From Actinoplanes philippinensis (GTDB lineage Bacteria > Actinomycetota > Actinomycetes > Mycobacteriales > Micromonosporaceae): 64,000 nt of DNA. The number at the start of each line of letters is the position of its first letter. Position 1 is the stretch's first letter. This document shows, piece after piece, positions 1 through 7,564 of the stretch. A model generated the notes under the pieces. That model ran no database searches, was not told where the DNA came from, and was given only the letters and a program-made list of their open reading frames with translations. The stretch spans positions 620,001 to 684,000 of the forward strand of contig NZ_FONV01000001.1 in the NCBI RefSeq assembly GCF_900113015.1. The letters run 5' to 3'. A program made the position numbers and the translations under genes.

Positions 1-829
1 ACCTGTCGATCAGCGGGCGGAAGTAGCCCGCCAGGGAGCCCGCCGCACCGAACCGGTCCGGGTGGCGCAGCGCCAGGTTGACCGCGCAGAAACCGCCCGT
101 CGAGTAGCCCACCAGCGCCCAGCTCTCCCGGCTCCGCGCGGCCCGGAAGTGACGGTGGACGACCTCCGGCAGGTCGGCCGACAGGTAGGTGTCGGCCCGG
201 CTGCCGTGCACCGAGTCGACACACTCGCTGTCCCGGCCGCGGACCGGGTCCTGCTCGGCCATCACGGCGATCACCGGGGGCAGCCGCCCGGCGCCGATCG
301 CCTCGTCCAGCGCGGCGCCGACGCCCACGCTGTCCAGCCAGCTGTAGACGGTGCCGGGGTAGCCGGCCAGGAACATCACCACCGGCAGGTCCCGCCCGTC
401 GCCGCGGTAGCCGGCCGGCAGGTAGATGTGCGACGGCAGCGCGTAACCGGTGGCGGCGCCGGCCAGGGTCGCCGGGATCACCGTGCCGCGGCCCGGCACG
501 GCCGGGTGCTCGGCGAGCCAGCGGTCCAGGTCCTCGGCGCCGCCGCCGTCCGCGGACAGTCTCGGCGAGCCGGCCGGGAGCGTCTGGGCGTACGTGTCGC
601 TGCCCTGCCCGAACAACTCGCCGAACGTGACGTAGAAGTTGGCCTGCTGGTTGATCACCGCGGCCAGGCTCACCAGGAGCAGCAGCTGGACCAGGAGCAG
701 CCCGATCGCGCGGTGCACGACACGGAAGCGGCCCCGGTCCCAGAACGCGGCGGTGGCCACGGCGGCCGCCACGGTCAGCCCGATCAGCAGGCCGACCACC
801 CAGCCGCTGGTGATGACGACGCCGCTCAC
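1..829 (-). CDS. Secreted/membrane-anchored esterase (alpha/beta hydrolase), 3' end outside window
   Basis: Predicted alpha/beta-hydrolase of the esterase D / antigen-85-like group. The gene runs off the left edge, so only about 276 residues are visible. Two hydrophobic stretches (about residues 5-30 and 40-62) suggest an N-terminal membrane anchor with the enzyme outside the cell. The nucleophile elbow GYSTGGF lies near residue 240; the acid and histidine of the triad should lie beyond the edge. The GTG start shares four bases (GTGA) with the stop of the upstream lysyltransferase-like gene, so the two are translationally coupled. The substrate is unknown; the pairing suggests envelope lipid or cell-wall ester chemistry, which is inference. 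Confidence 0.8.
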   Translation of the reverse strand, partial: MSGVVITSGWVVGLLIGLTVAAAVATAAFWDRGRFRVVHRAIGLLLVQLLLLVSLAAVINQQANFYVTFGELFGQGSDTYAQTLPAGSPRLSADGGGAEDLDRWLAEHPAVPGRGTVIPATLAGAATGYALPSHIYLPAGYRGDGRDLPVVMFLAGYPGTVYSWLDSVGVGAALDEAIGAGRLPPVIAVMAEQDPVRGRDSECVDSVHGSRADTYLSADLPEVVHRHFRAARSRESWALVGYSTGGFCAVNLALRHPDRFGAAGSLAGYFRPLIDR

Positions 830-2613
830 CGGGGGCTCCCGATCGGCGCCCGCTCGCTGTCCAGGGTGGTCACCGGCCGGCGCGGCGACGGCGCCGCGGC
901 GCGACGGCGGCCCGGGGTCGTCACGAAGCCCTCGGCCATGGCGGCGGCCACCGCGACCCGGGGGAACGACCGGCCCCGCGGGTAGCAGAGGAAGCGGGGC
1001 TGCCAGGTCGGCTGGTACTTCTGGTTCGCCCGGTACAGCGACTCCAGCTGCCACCAGCGTGACAGCAGCTTGAGCAGGCCGTACCACAGGCGCAACAGCG
1101 GCCCGGCGCCGAGCCGCTCGCCACGGGCGAAGGACGACCGGAACATCGCGAAGTTGAGCGACAGACGCTGCACGCCCATCGGCCCGGCGGCCGCCAGCAG
1201 CTCGACGATCATGAACTCGATCAGGCCGTTCGGGCCGTCCGGGGCACGGCGCATCAGGTCGAGCGAGAGACCGCCGGAGCCCCACGGCACGAACCCGAGG
1301 ACGGCCACCGCCCGGCCCTGCTCGTCGCGGGCCTCGACCACCACGTACTCCAGGTCGTCCGGGTGGGCGAACCGGCCGAGGGCCATCGAGAAGCCCCGCT
1401 CGACAGGCCCGTCGCGCCACCGCTCGGCGTGTTCGGCCAGCTCTTCCATGGTGCTCGGGGCGACGTCGCCGACCCGGTGGATGCGCACCTGGTAGCCGGC
1501 CCGCCGGACACGCTGCACGGCCTGGCGTACGGTCCGCATCGGCCGGCCCTCCAGGGTGAACTCGCCGGTGTTCACGATCGCCTCGTCGCCGATCTCCAGC
1601 ACCCGCAGCCCGGCCCGCGCGTAGGCACGTGCCCCGGCCGGCCCGGCGCCGAGCACCGCCGGGGTGCAGCCGTGCGCGGTCGCCTCCGCCAGCCACGCCG
1701 CGATGGCATCCGGCCACTCCGACTGGGCGCCGATCGGGTCGCCGGTGGCCAGGCTCACCCCGTTGACCAGGCGGTGGCAGACGGCCGCCTTGCCGCTGGG
1801 CGAGAAGACCGCGGCCTTGTCCGGGCGCAGCGCGAAATAGCCGAGCGAGTCCTGCTCGCCGTGGGCCGCGAGGAGCTCGCGGACCCGCGCGGCGCCCTCG
1901 CCGTCGTCGTCGGCGACCCGGCGGCTGGGACGCAGGCTCAGCCACGCGGCGAGCACGACCACGGTCGCGCCGGCCAGCCCCACGGTGAACGGGATCCACG
2001 CCGGCGGGGCCGCGTCGAAGTGCGGCTGCCGGATCCCGACCAGCCAGCGCACCAGGAACCAGGCGCCGCAGAGGGCCCGGCGCAGGCCGCCGGAGGACGT
2101 GCCGGGGCTGAACACGGTCAGCATCAGCCAGCCCGCCAGCGGACCGACCGCCGCCAGCGAGACCAGCAGCACCGTCGTCGACCGGCGGGGCCGCCGCCGC
2201 CCGGCGGTGAACTCCGAGCCGGCCGCCACGGCCACCGCCAGCAGCAGCGCGCCGACCCCGACCCGCAGGGTCGCGCCGTGCCGCAGGGTGTGCGCGGTGT
2301 CGGTGACGATCCCGGCCGCCGCCAGCACGATCTGCAGCGTCAGCAGCGACACCAGCCACAACCAGGCGGTGTGCTCGCGGCGGCTCAGGCCGCGCGCGAC
2401 GATCAGGTAGAGCACGCCGCTCGCGGCCGACGTCATCGCCGGCAGGCCGGTCCACAGTGACGCGTCACCGGCCAGCCGTACCCCCACGGTGCCCACCGCG
2501 GCCAGGATGCCCAGGACGCCGACGACGGCGTAGAGCATGCCGAACGCCATCGGCACCCGGCTGCGCCAGTCCCACGGCTTCCGCCCCTGCTTCTCGGCAC
2601 GCCTGCGCGCCAC
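826..2613 (-). CDS. Lysyl-phosphatidylglycerol synthase-like membrane protein (DUF2156)
   Basis: A 595-residue protein with the MprF/LysX-type plan: several membrane segments in about the first 240 residues, then a cytosolic DUF2156 (GNAT-fold) domain that in characterised relatives transfers an aminoacyl group from tRNA to phosphatidylglycerol, lowering surface negative charge. The C-terminal half shows family-like stretches (AVFSPSGKAAVCH, ATGDPIGA, VLGFVPWGSGGLSLDLMRR). The GTG at 2613 is preferred because GGGGAGG sits five bases upstream; ATG at 2643 is possible but has no such site. The gene is divergent from the epimerase at 2744, so about 130 bases hold both promoters, and it is coupled to the following esterase. 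The amino acid transferred cannot be read from sequence. Confidence 0.85.
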   Translation of the reverse strand: MARRRAEKQGRKPWDWRSRVPMAFGMLYAVVGVLGILAAVGTVGVRLAGDASLWTGLPAMTSAASGVLYLIVARGLSRREHTAWLWLVSLLTLQIVLAAAGIVTDTAHTLRHGATLRVGVGALLLAVAVAAGSEFTAGRRRPRRSTTVLLVSLAAVGPLAGWLMLTVFSPGTSSGGLRRALCGAWFLVRWLVGIRQPHFDAAPPAWIPFTVGLAGATVVVLAAWLSLRPSRRVADDDGEGAARVRELLAAHGEQDSLGYFALRPDKAAVFSPSGKAAVCHRLVNGVSLATGDPIGAQSEWPDAIAAWLAEATAHGCTPAVLGAGPAGARAYARAGLRVLEIGDEAIVNTGEFTLEGRPMRTVRQAVQRVRRAGYQVRIHRVGDVAPSTMEELAEHAERWRDGPVERGFSMALGRFAHPDDLEYVVVEARDEQGRAVAVLGFVPWGSGGLSLDLMRRAPDGPNGLIEFMIVELLAAAGPMGVQRLSLNFAMFRSSFARGERLGAGPLLRLWYGLLKLLSRWWQLESLYRANQKYQPTWQPRFLCYPRGRSFPRVAVAAAMAEGFVTTPGRRRAAAPSPRRPVTTLDSERAPIGSPR

Positions 2614-2743
2614 GTCGCCTCCCCCGTCCGGCCGTGCCCGCATCGCCGGGCCGTTGAGAGACTGCCATCGCCGCGCAACGCCCGGATCCCCCCGCGAGCG
2701 GACGGCGCCTCTACCTTTCGGTATAGGCCGGTACCGTCCATGG

Positions 2744-3709
2744 ATGCGTGTCTTTCTGACCGGGGCCGGCGGCTTCATCGCCCGCGCCACCGCCGCCCGG
2801 CTGCGGGAGCAGGGACATCAGGTCTGCGGTGTGGACCTGCGCGCCGACGGCGCGGCCGGGGTGGTGGCCGGCGACATCACCGCCGACGGCCCCTGGCAGG
2901 ACGCGATCACCGGCGCCGATGTGGTGATCCACACGGCGGCCGTGGTGTCGAACGCGGTCGGCCTGGACGGGCAGTGGCGGGTCAACGTGCTCGGGACCCG
3001 GAAGGTCCTGGATGCGGCGGTACGCAACGGAGCCGCCCGTTTCGTGCAGTTGTCGTCGATCCGCGCCTTCTCCGACCTCGGGTTCCCGGACGGGGTGACC
3101 GAGGACCACCCGGTACGGCCGGACGGCAACCCGTACGTCGACACGAAGATCGCCGGCGAGCAGGTGGCGCTGCAGGCGCACGCCGAGGGCCGGATCGCGG
3201 TGACCGTGGTGCGGCCCGGTGACGTCTACGGGCCCGGGTCACGCCCGTGGACGGTCCTGCCGGTGCAGTTGATCCGTCGCTACCAGTTCCTGCTGCCGGC
3301 CATGGGGCACGGCGTCTTCAGCCCGGTCTACGTCGACGACCTGGTCGGCGGGCTGCTCCTGGCCGCCTCGTCACCGGCCGGCGCGGGACAGGTCTTCACG
3401 CTCAGTGGCGGGGCGGGGGTGCCGTGCCGGGAGTTCTTCGGCCACTACTACCGGATGCTGGGACGGCGCGGCCCGGTCGTCGCGCCCACGGCGGTGGCGG
3501 TCGGGGTGGCCCGCGTGGCCGGGCGGCTGATCCGGCTCACCGGGGCGGAGACCGAGGTCAACGCTGTCTCGATGCGCTACTTCGCGCGTACCGGAACGTA
3601 TTCGATCGCGAAGGCGCGGCGGCTGCTCGGCTACCGGCCGGCGGTGGGCCTGGCGGAGGGGATGACGCGCACCGAGGCGTGGCTGCGTGCCGAGGGCCTG
3701 CTGTCCTGA
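2744..3709 (+). CDS. NAD(P)-dependent sugar epimerase/dehydratase (extended SDR)
   Basis: A 321-residue extended short-chain dehydrogenase/reductase. The Rossmann motif GAGGFIA lies at residues 7-13, and the catalytic pair is Y131/K135 in YVDTK with a serine in LSSIRAF upstream. The family interconverts nucleotide sugars or reduces other bound substrates. The C-terminal half has the VRPGDVYGPGSRPW and FSPVYVDDL segments seen in NAD-dependent epimerases of the galactose-epimerase/3-beta-HSD type. Start ATG 2744 puts the Rossmann fold at the N terminus; an ATG four bases earlier is out of frame. It is followed after 23 bases by the Tat-exported beta-helix gene. Substrate unknown. Confidence 0.8.
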   Translation: MRVFLTGAGGFIARATAARLREQGHQVCGVDLRADGAAGVVAGDITADGPWQDAITGADVVIHTAAVVSNAVGLDGQWRVNVLGTRKVLDAAVRNGAARFVQLSSIRAFSDLGFPDGVTEDHPVRPDGNPYVDTKIAGEQVALQAHAEGRIAVTVVRPGDVYGPGSRPWTVLPVQLIRRYQFLLPAMGHGVFSPVYVDDLVGGLLLAASSPAGAGQVFTLSGGAGVPCREFFGHYYRMLGRRGPVVAPTAVAVGVARVAGRLIRLTGAETEVNAVSMRYFARTGTYSIAKARRLLGYRPAVGLAEGMTRTEAWLRAEGLLS

Positions 3710-3732
3710 GGCGACCTGTTAGCGTCCGGTCC

Positions 3733-4950
3733 ATGCCGGATCGTCGTGCGTTCATCAGGGCCAGTGGGGTCACCGCCGCGGGCGTCGCCGCCGCCACCGT
3801 GGCCTCGCCCACGCCGGTCCTGGCCGCGGCCGCTCCCGTCGAGGGGCATCTCGGGCTCAGCGTCAAGGACTTCGGCGCGCTGGGCGACGCCGTCACCGAC
3901 GACACCGCGGCCGTCCAGGCCGCGCTGGACGCGAGCCCGCCCGGGGGCATCGTCTCCCTGCCGGTCGGTGAGTACCGGACGTCGGCGCCGCTGGTCGTCC
4001 CGCCGGGCGTGACCCTGCAGGGCACGCACGGCAACCACATCGACGAGGGCGACAGCACGTGGGTGCAGACCCGGTCGCGGATCAAGCCGCTCGCCTCGTT
4101 CCAGGGCGAGGCCTGCATCCGGATCGTCGACAAGGACACCGGCGGCTATCCGGCCGACTCGGCCGAGCAGCGGCTCTTCCACCTGACGCTCAACGGGTCG
4201 GACCTGCCCGTCCCCGGCACCGTCGACGGCATCCAGTTCTACGGCAAGATCCACGGCGTGGTGGTACGCGATGTCGCGATCTACCGTTTTCCCAACCACG
4301 CGATCACCACGACCTACCACACACCGTCGACCGGCGGTCCGCAGGCGTTGTACTCGTCACGGTTCGAGCGGATCGCCGCCAAGGGCTGCCGCGGCATCAC
4401 CTACAGCTTCAACAACACCACCGACTCGCTCTTCACCGACCTGGAGTCGATCGAGGGCGGCAGTCACGGGTTCTTCATCTCCGGCTGCGGCAACTCGTGT
4501 TTCACCAACTGCCGGTCCGAGTGGAGCAGGTATCACGGGTACGACCTGCGCGGCGGCTTCGGCATCGTCGAGCTGCTCGGCTGCAGCACCGACCGCAACG
4601 GCTTCAACGGGGTGAACATCGACGCCAACAGCAGCGCCGAGGGCGTCATCGTCCTCAACGGGCTGCGCCTCAACCGGGACGGGCGCAACAGCGGCTCGGG
4701 CGGTGGCGGTTACGCCGGGCTGCGGGTCACCGGCGCGAAGACGGCGGTGCTGATCAGCGCGGCCGCCGTGGAGACCGGCATCGACGACGACGGGACCAGG
4801 GCGGTCAGCCCGCAGTACGGGGTGAGCGTCGACAACGCGGCGTGCGTCGCGCTGGAGAGCGGCATCCTGCGGGGCGCCTCGGCGGGGCTGCGCGACGGCG
4901 GCGGCAACACCCAGTTCAAGATCGGCACGACCGTCATCACCCGGACCTGA
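3733..4950 (+). CDS. Tat-exported right-handed beta-helix protein (pectate lyase superfamily-like)
   Basis: A 405-residue secreted protein. A twin-arginine leader (DRRAFIRASG, residues 3-12) with an Ala/Val-rich core ends near residue 36. The mature start (LSVKDFGALGDAVTDDTAAVQAAL) is the signature of pectate-lyase_3/GH28-type beta helices, followed by repeated short strands with Asn/Gly turns. Such proteins cleave, epimerise or bind uronic-acid polysaccharides; no catalytic triad can be assigned with confidence. A strong hairpin follows the stop. It sits near one end of the EPS locus, and a second beta-helix protein lies at 29074, so a role in polysaccharide processing is plausible but inferred. 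Confidence 0.75.
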   Translation: MPDRRAFIRASGVTAAGVAAATVASPTPVLAAAAPVEGHLGLSVKDFGALGDAVTDDTAAVQAALDASPPGGIVSLPVGEYRTSAPLVVPPGVTLQGTHGNHIDEGDSTWVQTRSRIKPLASFQGEACIRIVDKDTGGYPADSAEQRLFHLTLNGSDLPVPGTVDGIQFYGKIHGVVVRDVAIYRFPNHAITTTYHTPSTGGPQALYSSRFERIAAKGCRGITYSFNNTTDSLFTDLESIEGGSHGFFISGCGNSCFTNCRSEWSRYHGYDLRGGFGIVELLGCSTDRNGFNGVNIDANSSAEGVIVLNGLRLNRDGRNSGSGGGGYAGLRVTGAKTAVLISAAAVETGIDDDGTRAVSPQYGVSVDNAACVALESGILRGASAGLRDGGGNTQFKIGTTVITRT

Positions 4951-4952
4951 GC

Positions 4953-4987
4953 GTGCGCGACGCCGGTCCCGCACCGGCGCCGCGCAC
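4953..4987. terminator. Bidirectional terminator hairpin between convergent genes
   Basis: Arms 4953-4967 and 4973-4987 pair over 15 bases with one mismatch and a 5-base loop (CCCGC). It begins two bases after the beta-helix stop and 14 bases before the stop of the convergent M28 peptidase, so it can serve both. There is no U-tract, as is common in actinobacteria. Confidence 0.7.
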
Positions 4988-5001
4988 CCGGGGTGACGGT
5001 G

Positions 5002-6420
5002 CTACACGGCGCCGGGACGGACCGGGCCGGCCGTGGCGTACGCCGCCGAGCCGATCAGCTCCATCGAGACCTGCAGGCGCTCCAGGCTGATGTTCTCGGC
5101 GATGGTGTCCTCCGGGCTGTGGTAGGGCGGCTCCAGCAGCGCCGGGCCGGCCTCACCCCGCCAGGAGAAGTTGGCCGCGGCGATCCCGGCCTCCTGGAAC
5201 GACTGGTGGTCGCTGGAGCCGCGCAGCGTGACCGGGGAGATCCGGGGCTCGTAGCCGAGCCGGGTCGCGGCCGCCGTCACCTCGTCGGTGGCCCGGTTCG
5301 CCAGGCCGGTGAACGAGAGCAGCCAGTACCGGGTGGCCGGGTCCCAGCTGGTGGCGACCATGTCGTTCTGGTAGACGGCCACGATCCGGTCACGCTCGGC
5401 CTGCGGCAGCTGCGCCACGTAGTGGCGGGAGCCGAGCAGGCCCTGCTCCTCGGAACCCCACAGGCCGAAGCGCACGGTCGCCTCGGTCGGCAGTTTGCGC
5501 AGCACCCGGGCCAGCTCCAGGCACAGGACCGTACCGGATCCGTCGTCGTTGGCGCCGGGCGCGCCGATCACCGTGTCGTAGTGGGCGCTCACCATCACGA
5601 CCGGGCCGCCGGTGCCCGCGCGGGGCCGCTCGGCGAGCACGTTGTACGAGGTCAGGCCCCGGTGCGCGGCGGTGGACACGGTCAGCCGGAGCCGGCCCGC
5701 GGCGAGCCGCTCCCGCAGCCGGTGCTTCTGCGCCTGGGCCACGCCGACCACCGGGATCGGCACCGGCGTGGTCGCCGAGCCGGGCAGGGTCGGGCTGAAC
5801 GCGGTGGCCCGGCGCGGCTCGACCAGGTCGGCGGGCAGGAAGATCACGGCCGCGGCGCCACGCGCGACGGCGGTGGCGACCAGGGCCTCCCGCTCGGCGG
5901 CCAGGTAGTCGATGAGCACGATGCGGCCGGTCACGTCGGCCGGGTAGTCGGCGGGCGCGCCGGCGTGGACGTCCACCACGTCGCCACGGACCCTCGTGTC
6001 CAGGGCGGCGTGCGCCGAGGCGCCGGCCTGCCAGCAGAGGTCCCGCGGCAGCCCGGGACGGGCCTCCAGCTGGGCCAGGAACTTGTCGGCGACGGTGAAC
6101 GGCTGACGGGTCACGGCGTACCCCAGACCGTCGAGCACGCCGGAGAGGTGGTCGGCGGCCTTGTGCTCGGAGCGGGTGCCGCCGATCCGCGGGCCGATGC
6201 GCTGCGAGAGCACCCGCAGGTGATGCAGCGCCCGCTCGGCCGAGACCCGGGCCGCGACCCGTTCGTCGGCTCCGGTCAGCGCCGGTGGGCGCACCGCACC
6301 CGGCCGCTGGTCGCCGACCGCCCAGGCGGGCGCGGGCAGGGCCGCCCCGGCCGCGCCGCCCAGGGCGATCGTCAGCATCCGCCGTCTGCTCAGTGAAGAA
6401 TTCCGGCCTGGTGTGTCCAA
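5002..6420 (-). CDS. Tat-exported M28-family metallopeptidase (aminopeptidase)
   Basis: A 472-residue secreted zinc peptidase. The leader contains SRRRMLTIALGG (Tat) and ends near PAPAWA. A protease-associated-like region occupies the middle. The M28 core has the di-zinc motifs VSAHYDT, GANDDGSG and LWGSEEQGLLGS (about residues 275-345), then a later SSDHQSF motif carrying the last histidine ligand. The family removes N-terminal amino acids from peptides. The TTG start at 6420 is chosen because it gives a normal leader behind a GAGGGGGAG stretch, although the spacing is short; in-frame ATG 6471 and TTG 6510 would add an unlikely N-terminal extension. It lies downstream of the PPOX gene in the same direction. 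Confidence 0.85.
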   Translation of the reverse strand: MDTPGRNSSLSRRRMLTIALGGAAGAALPAPAWAVGDQRPGAVRPPALTGADERVAARVSAERALHHLRVLSQRIGPRIGGTRSEHKAADHLSGVLDGLGYAVTRQPFTVADKFLAQLEARPGLPRDLCWQAGASAHAALDTRVRGDVVDVHAGAPADYPADVTGRIVLIDYLAAEREALVATAVARGAAAVIFLPADLVEPRRATAFSPTLPGSATTPVPIPVVGVAQAQKHRLRERLAAGRLRLTVSTAAHRGLTSYNVLAERPRAGTGGPVVMVSAHYDTVIGAPGANDDGSGTVLCLELARVLRKLPTEATVRFGLWGSEEQGLLGSRHYVAQLPQAERDRIVAVYQNDMVATSWDPATRYWLLSFTGLANRATDEVTAAATRLGYEPRISPVTLRGSSDHQSFQEAGIAAANFSWRGEAGPALLEPPYHSPEDTIAENISLERLQVSMELIGSAAYATAGPVRPGAV

Positions 6421-6510
6421 GACTCCCCCTCGCTGAAGGAGATCGCCCGTCCCGGTCGGGATGACGATCATCGCAAGAGAAAGACTATGGTCAATATTTA
6501 CCGAGGACAA

Positions 6511-6903
6511 TCACCCTTGGAAGCTGACCGCCGTCGGACGGACCACGTAGACGACCCGATGCGCGACGTCGCCGGGCGGCAGCGGGATGTCGAGCCGGTA
6601 GCGGGCGGCGAGCTCGGCGAAGAACACGCCCTCGGTGTCCGGCTCGATCCGCTCGACAGTGCCGCGCACCTCGAGATAGCGGTACGGCTGATCCGGATCA
6701 TTTATCGACAGGCTGACCCGCGGCTCCCCCATCACATTGCGGTACTTACGCCGCGTGGTCGTGTTGGTGAACCGCAGGAACTCACCGTCGAAGGCGAACC
6801 ACATCGGGTTGACCTGCGGCTCCCCGTCGTCGCGCACGGTGCCGAGATGCCCGAAGAGCGGCCGCTCCAGCAGATCGAGGTAACTGTCCGGGATGATGCT
6901 CAT
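6511..6903 (-). CDS. PPOX-class F420-dependent oxidoreductase (Rv1155-like)
   Basis: A 130-residue split-barrel flavin/deazaflavin-binding protein. FGHLGTVRDDGEPQVNP, LRFTNTTTRRKYRN and PYRYLEVRGTVERIE are typical of the pyridoxamine-5'-phosphate-oxidase-like F420-dependent group (Rv1155 type). Actinobacterial members reduce small molecules with F420H2 or bind F420. ATG 6903 is preferred; a longer frame to 6933 would run through the operator. It is divergent from a MarR regulator with only about 64 bases between starts, and the operator palindrome nearly abuts its start codon, so it is probably the regulator's target. The substrate is unknown. Confidence 0.82.
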   Translation of the reverse strand: MSIIPDSYLDLLERPLFGHLGTVRDDGEPQVNPMWFAFDGEFLRFTNTTTRRKYRNVMGEPRVSLSINDPDQPYRYLEVRGTVERIEPDTEGVFFAELAARYRLDIPLPPGDVAHRVVYVVRPTAVSFQG

Positions 6904-6904
6904 G

Positions 6905-6927
6905 TGACAGAACTCTGTCATAGGACA
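6905..6927. promoter_or_regulatory. Palindromic operator between PPOX oxidoreductase and MarR genes
   Basis: Perfect inverted repeat TGACAG-AACT-CTGTCA at 6905-6920, overlapped by a second one, TGTC-ATAG-GACA, at 6916-6927. Length and symmetry fit a MarR-family dimer site. It lies one base upstream of the oxidoreductase start codon and about 40 bases upstream of the MarR start, a position that would block both promoters. Confidence 0.65.
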
Positions 6928-6967
6928 GTGCACGACGACAACCCGCCGCCGTGGCAGAATGCGTCAC

Positions 6968-7393
6968 ATGAGCGCGATCGACGACCGGCTGGGCCTGGTC
7001 ATCAAGCGTGCCGAACAGGCGCTGATCGCCCGCAAGACGGCCGTGCTGCGCGAGTTCGGCCTGACCGTCCCGCAGTACGCGGCGCTCCTGCTGCTCTCCG
7101 GCGGCGACGGCATGTCCGCCGCCCAGCTGGCCCGCGAGTCGCTGGTCACGCCGCAGACGATGGCCACCGTGCTGACCAACCTGGAGACCAAGGGCCTGAT
7201 CGAGCGCGACCAGTCCCCGCTGCACCAGAAAGTCGTGGTCAACCGGGTCACCCCGGCCGGCGCCGCGCTCCTCACCGGCGCCGACGCCGCCGCCGTCCGG
7301 GTCGAGCGGTCACTCGCCGCCGCCTACACCGACACCGAGCGCAAGCAGCTCGCCGAGTTGCTCGAACGCGCGATCACCACCCTCACCACCTGA
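6968..7393 (+). CDS. MarR-family transcriptional regulator
   Basis: A 141-residue winged-helix regulator. The recognition region includes MSAAQLARESLVTPQTM and the wing region IERDQSPLHQKVVVNRVT, followed by a C-terminal dimerisation helix. ATG 6968 is chosen over the in-frame start nine bases upstream because it gives the usual N-terminal dimerisation helix. MarR proteins usually repress themselves and a divergent neighbour until a small ligand or oxidant releases them; the overlapping palindromes at 6905-6927 fit this. The ligand is not predictable. A weak hairpin follows the gene. Confidence 0.9.
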   Translation: MSAIDDRLGLVIKRAEQALIARKTAVLREFGLTVPQYAALLLLSGGDGMSAAQLARESLVTPQTMATVLTNLETKGLIERDQSPLHQKVVVNRVTPAGAALLTGADAAAVRVERSLAAAYTDTERKQLAELLERAITTLTT

Positions 7394-7396
7394 CCA

Positions 7397-7424
7397 CCCG
7401 TTCGTAGTACCTGTTCCGAACGGG
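7397..7424 (+). terminator. Weak hairpin after marR
   Basis: Arms CCCGTTCG (7397-7404) and CGAACGGG (7417-7424) pair perfectly over 8 bp with a 12-base loop, four bases after the MarR stop. No U-tract. It could be a terminator or an element of the conservon promoter region that follows. Confidence 0.4.
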
Positions 7425-7564
7425 CCGGGGCCGAACCTGAGGTGGCGCGCCCGCGGCGATGTTGTCGCTCGTTAGAGGTGTTGACCCGATGTTGGCGTCC
7501 GTCAATCCTGACCCGCGTTGCGAAGAGCCCCGATCGACGGGGCCGCATCGACGGAGGAGGACGG

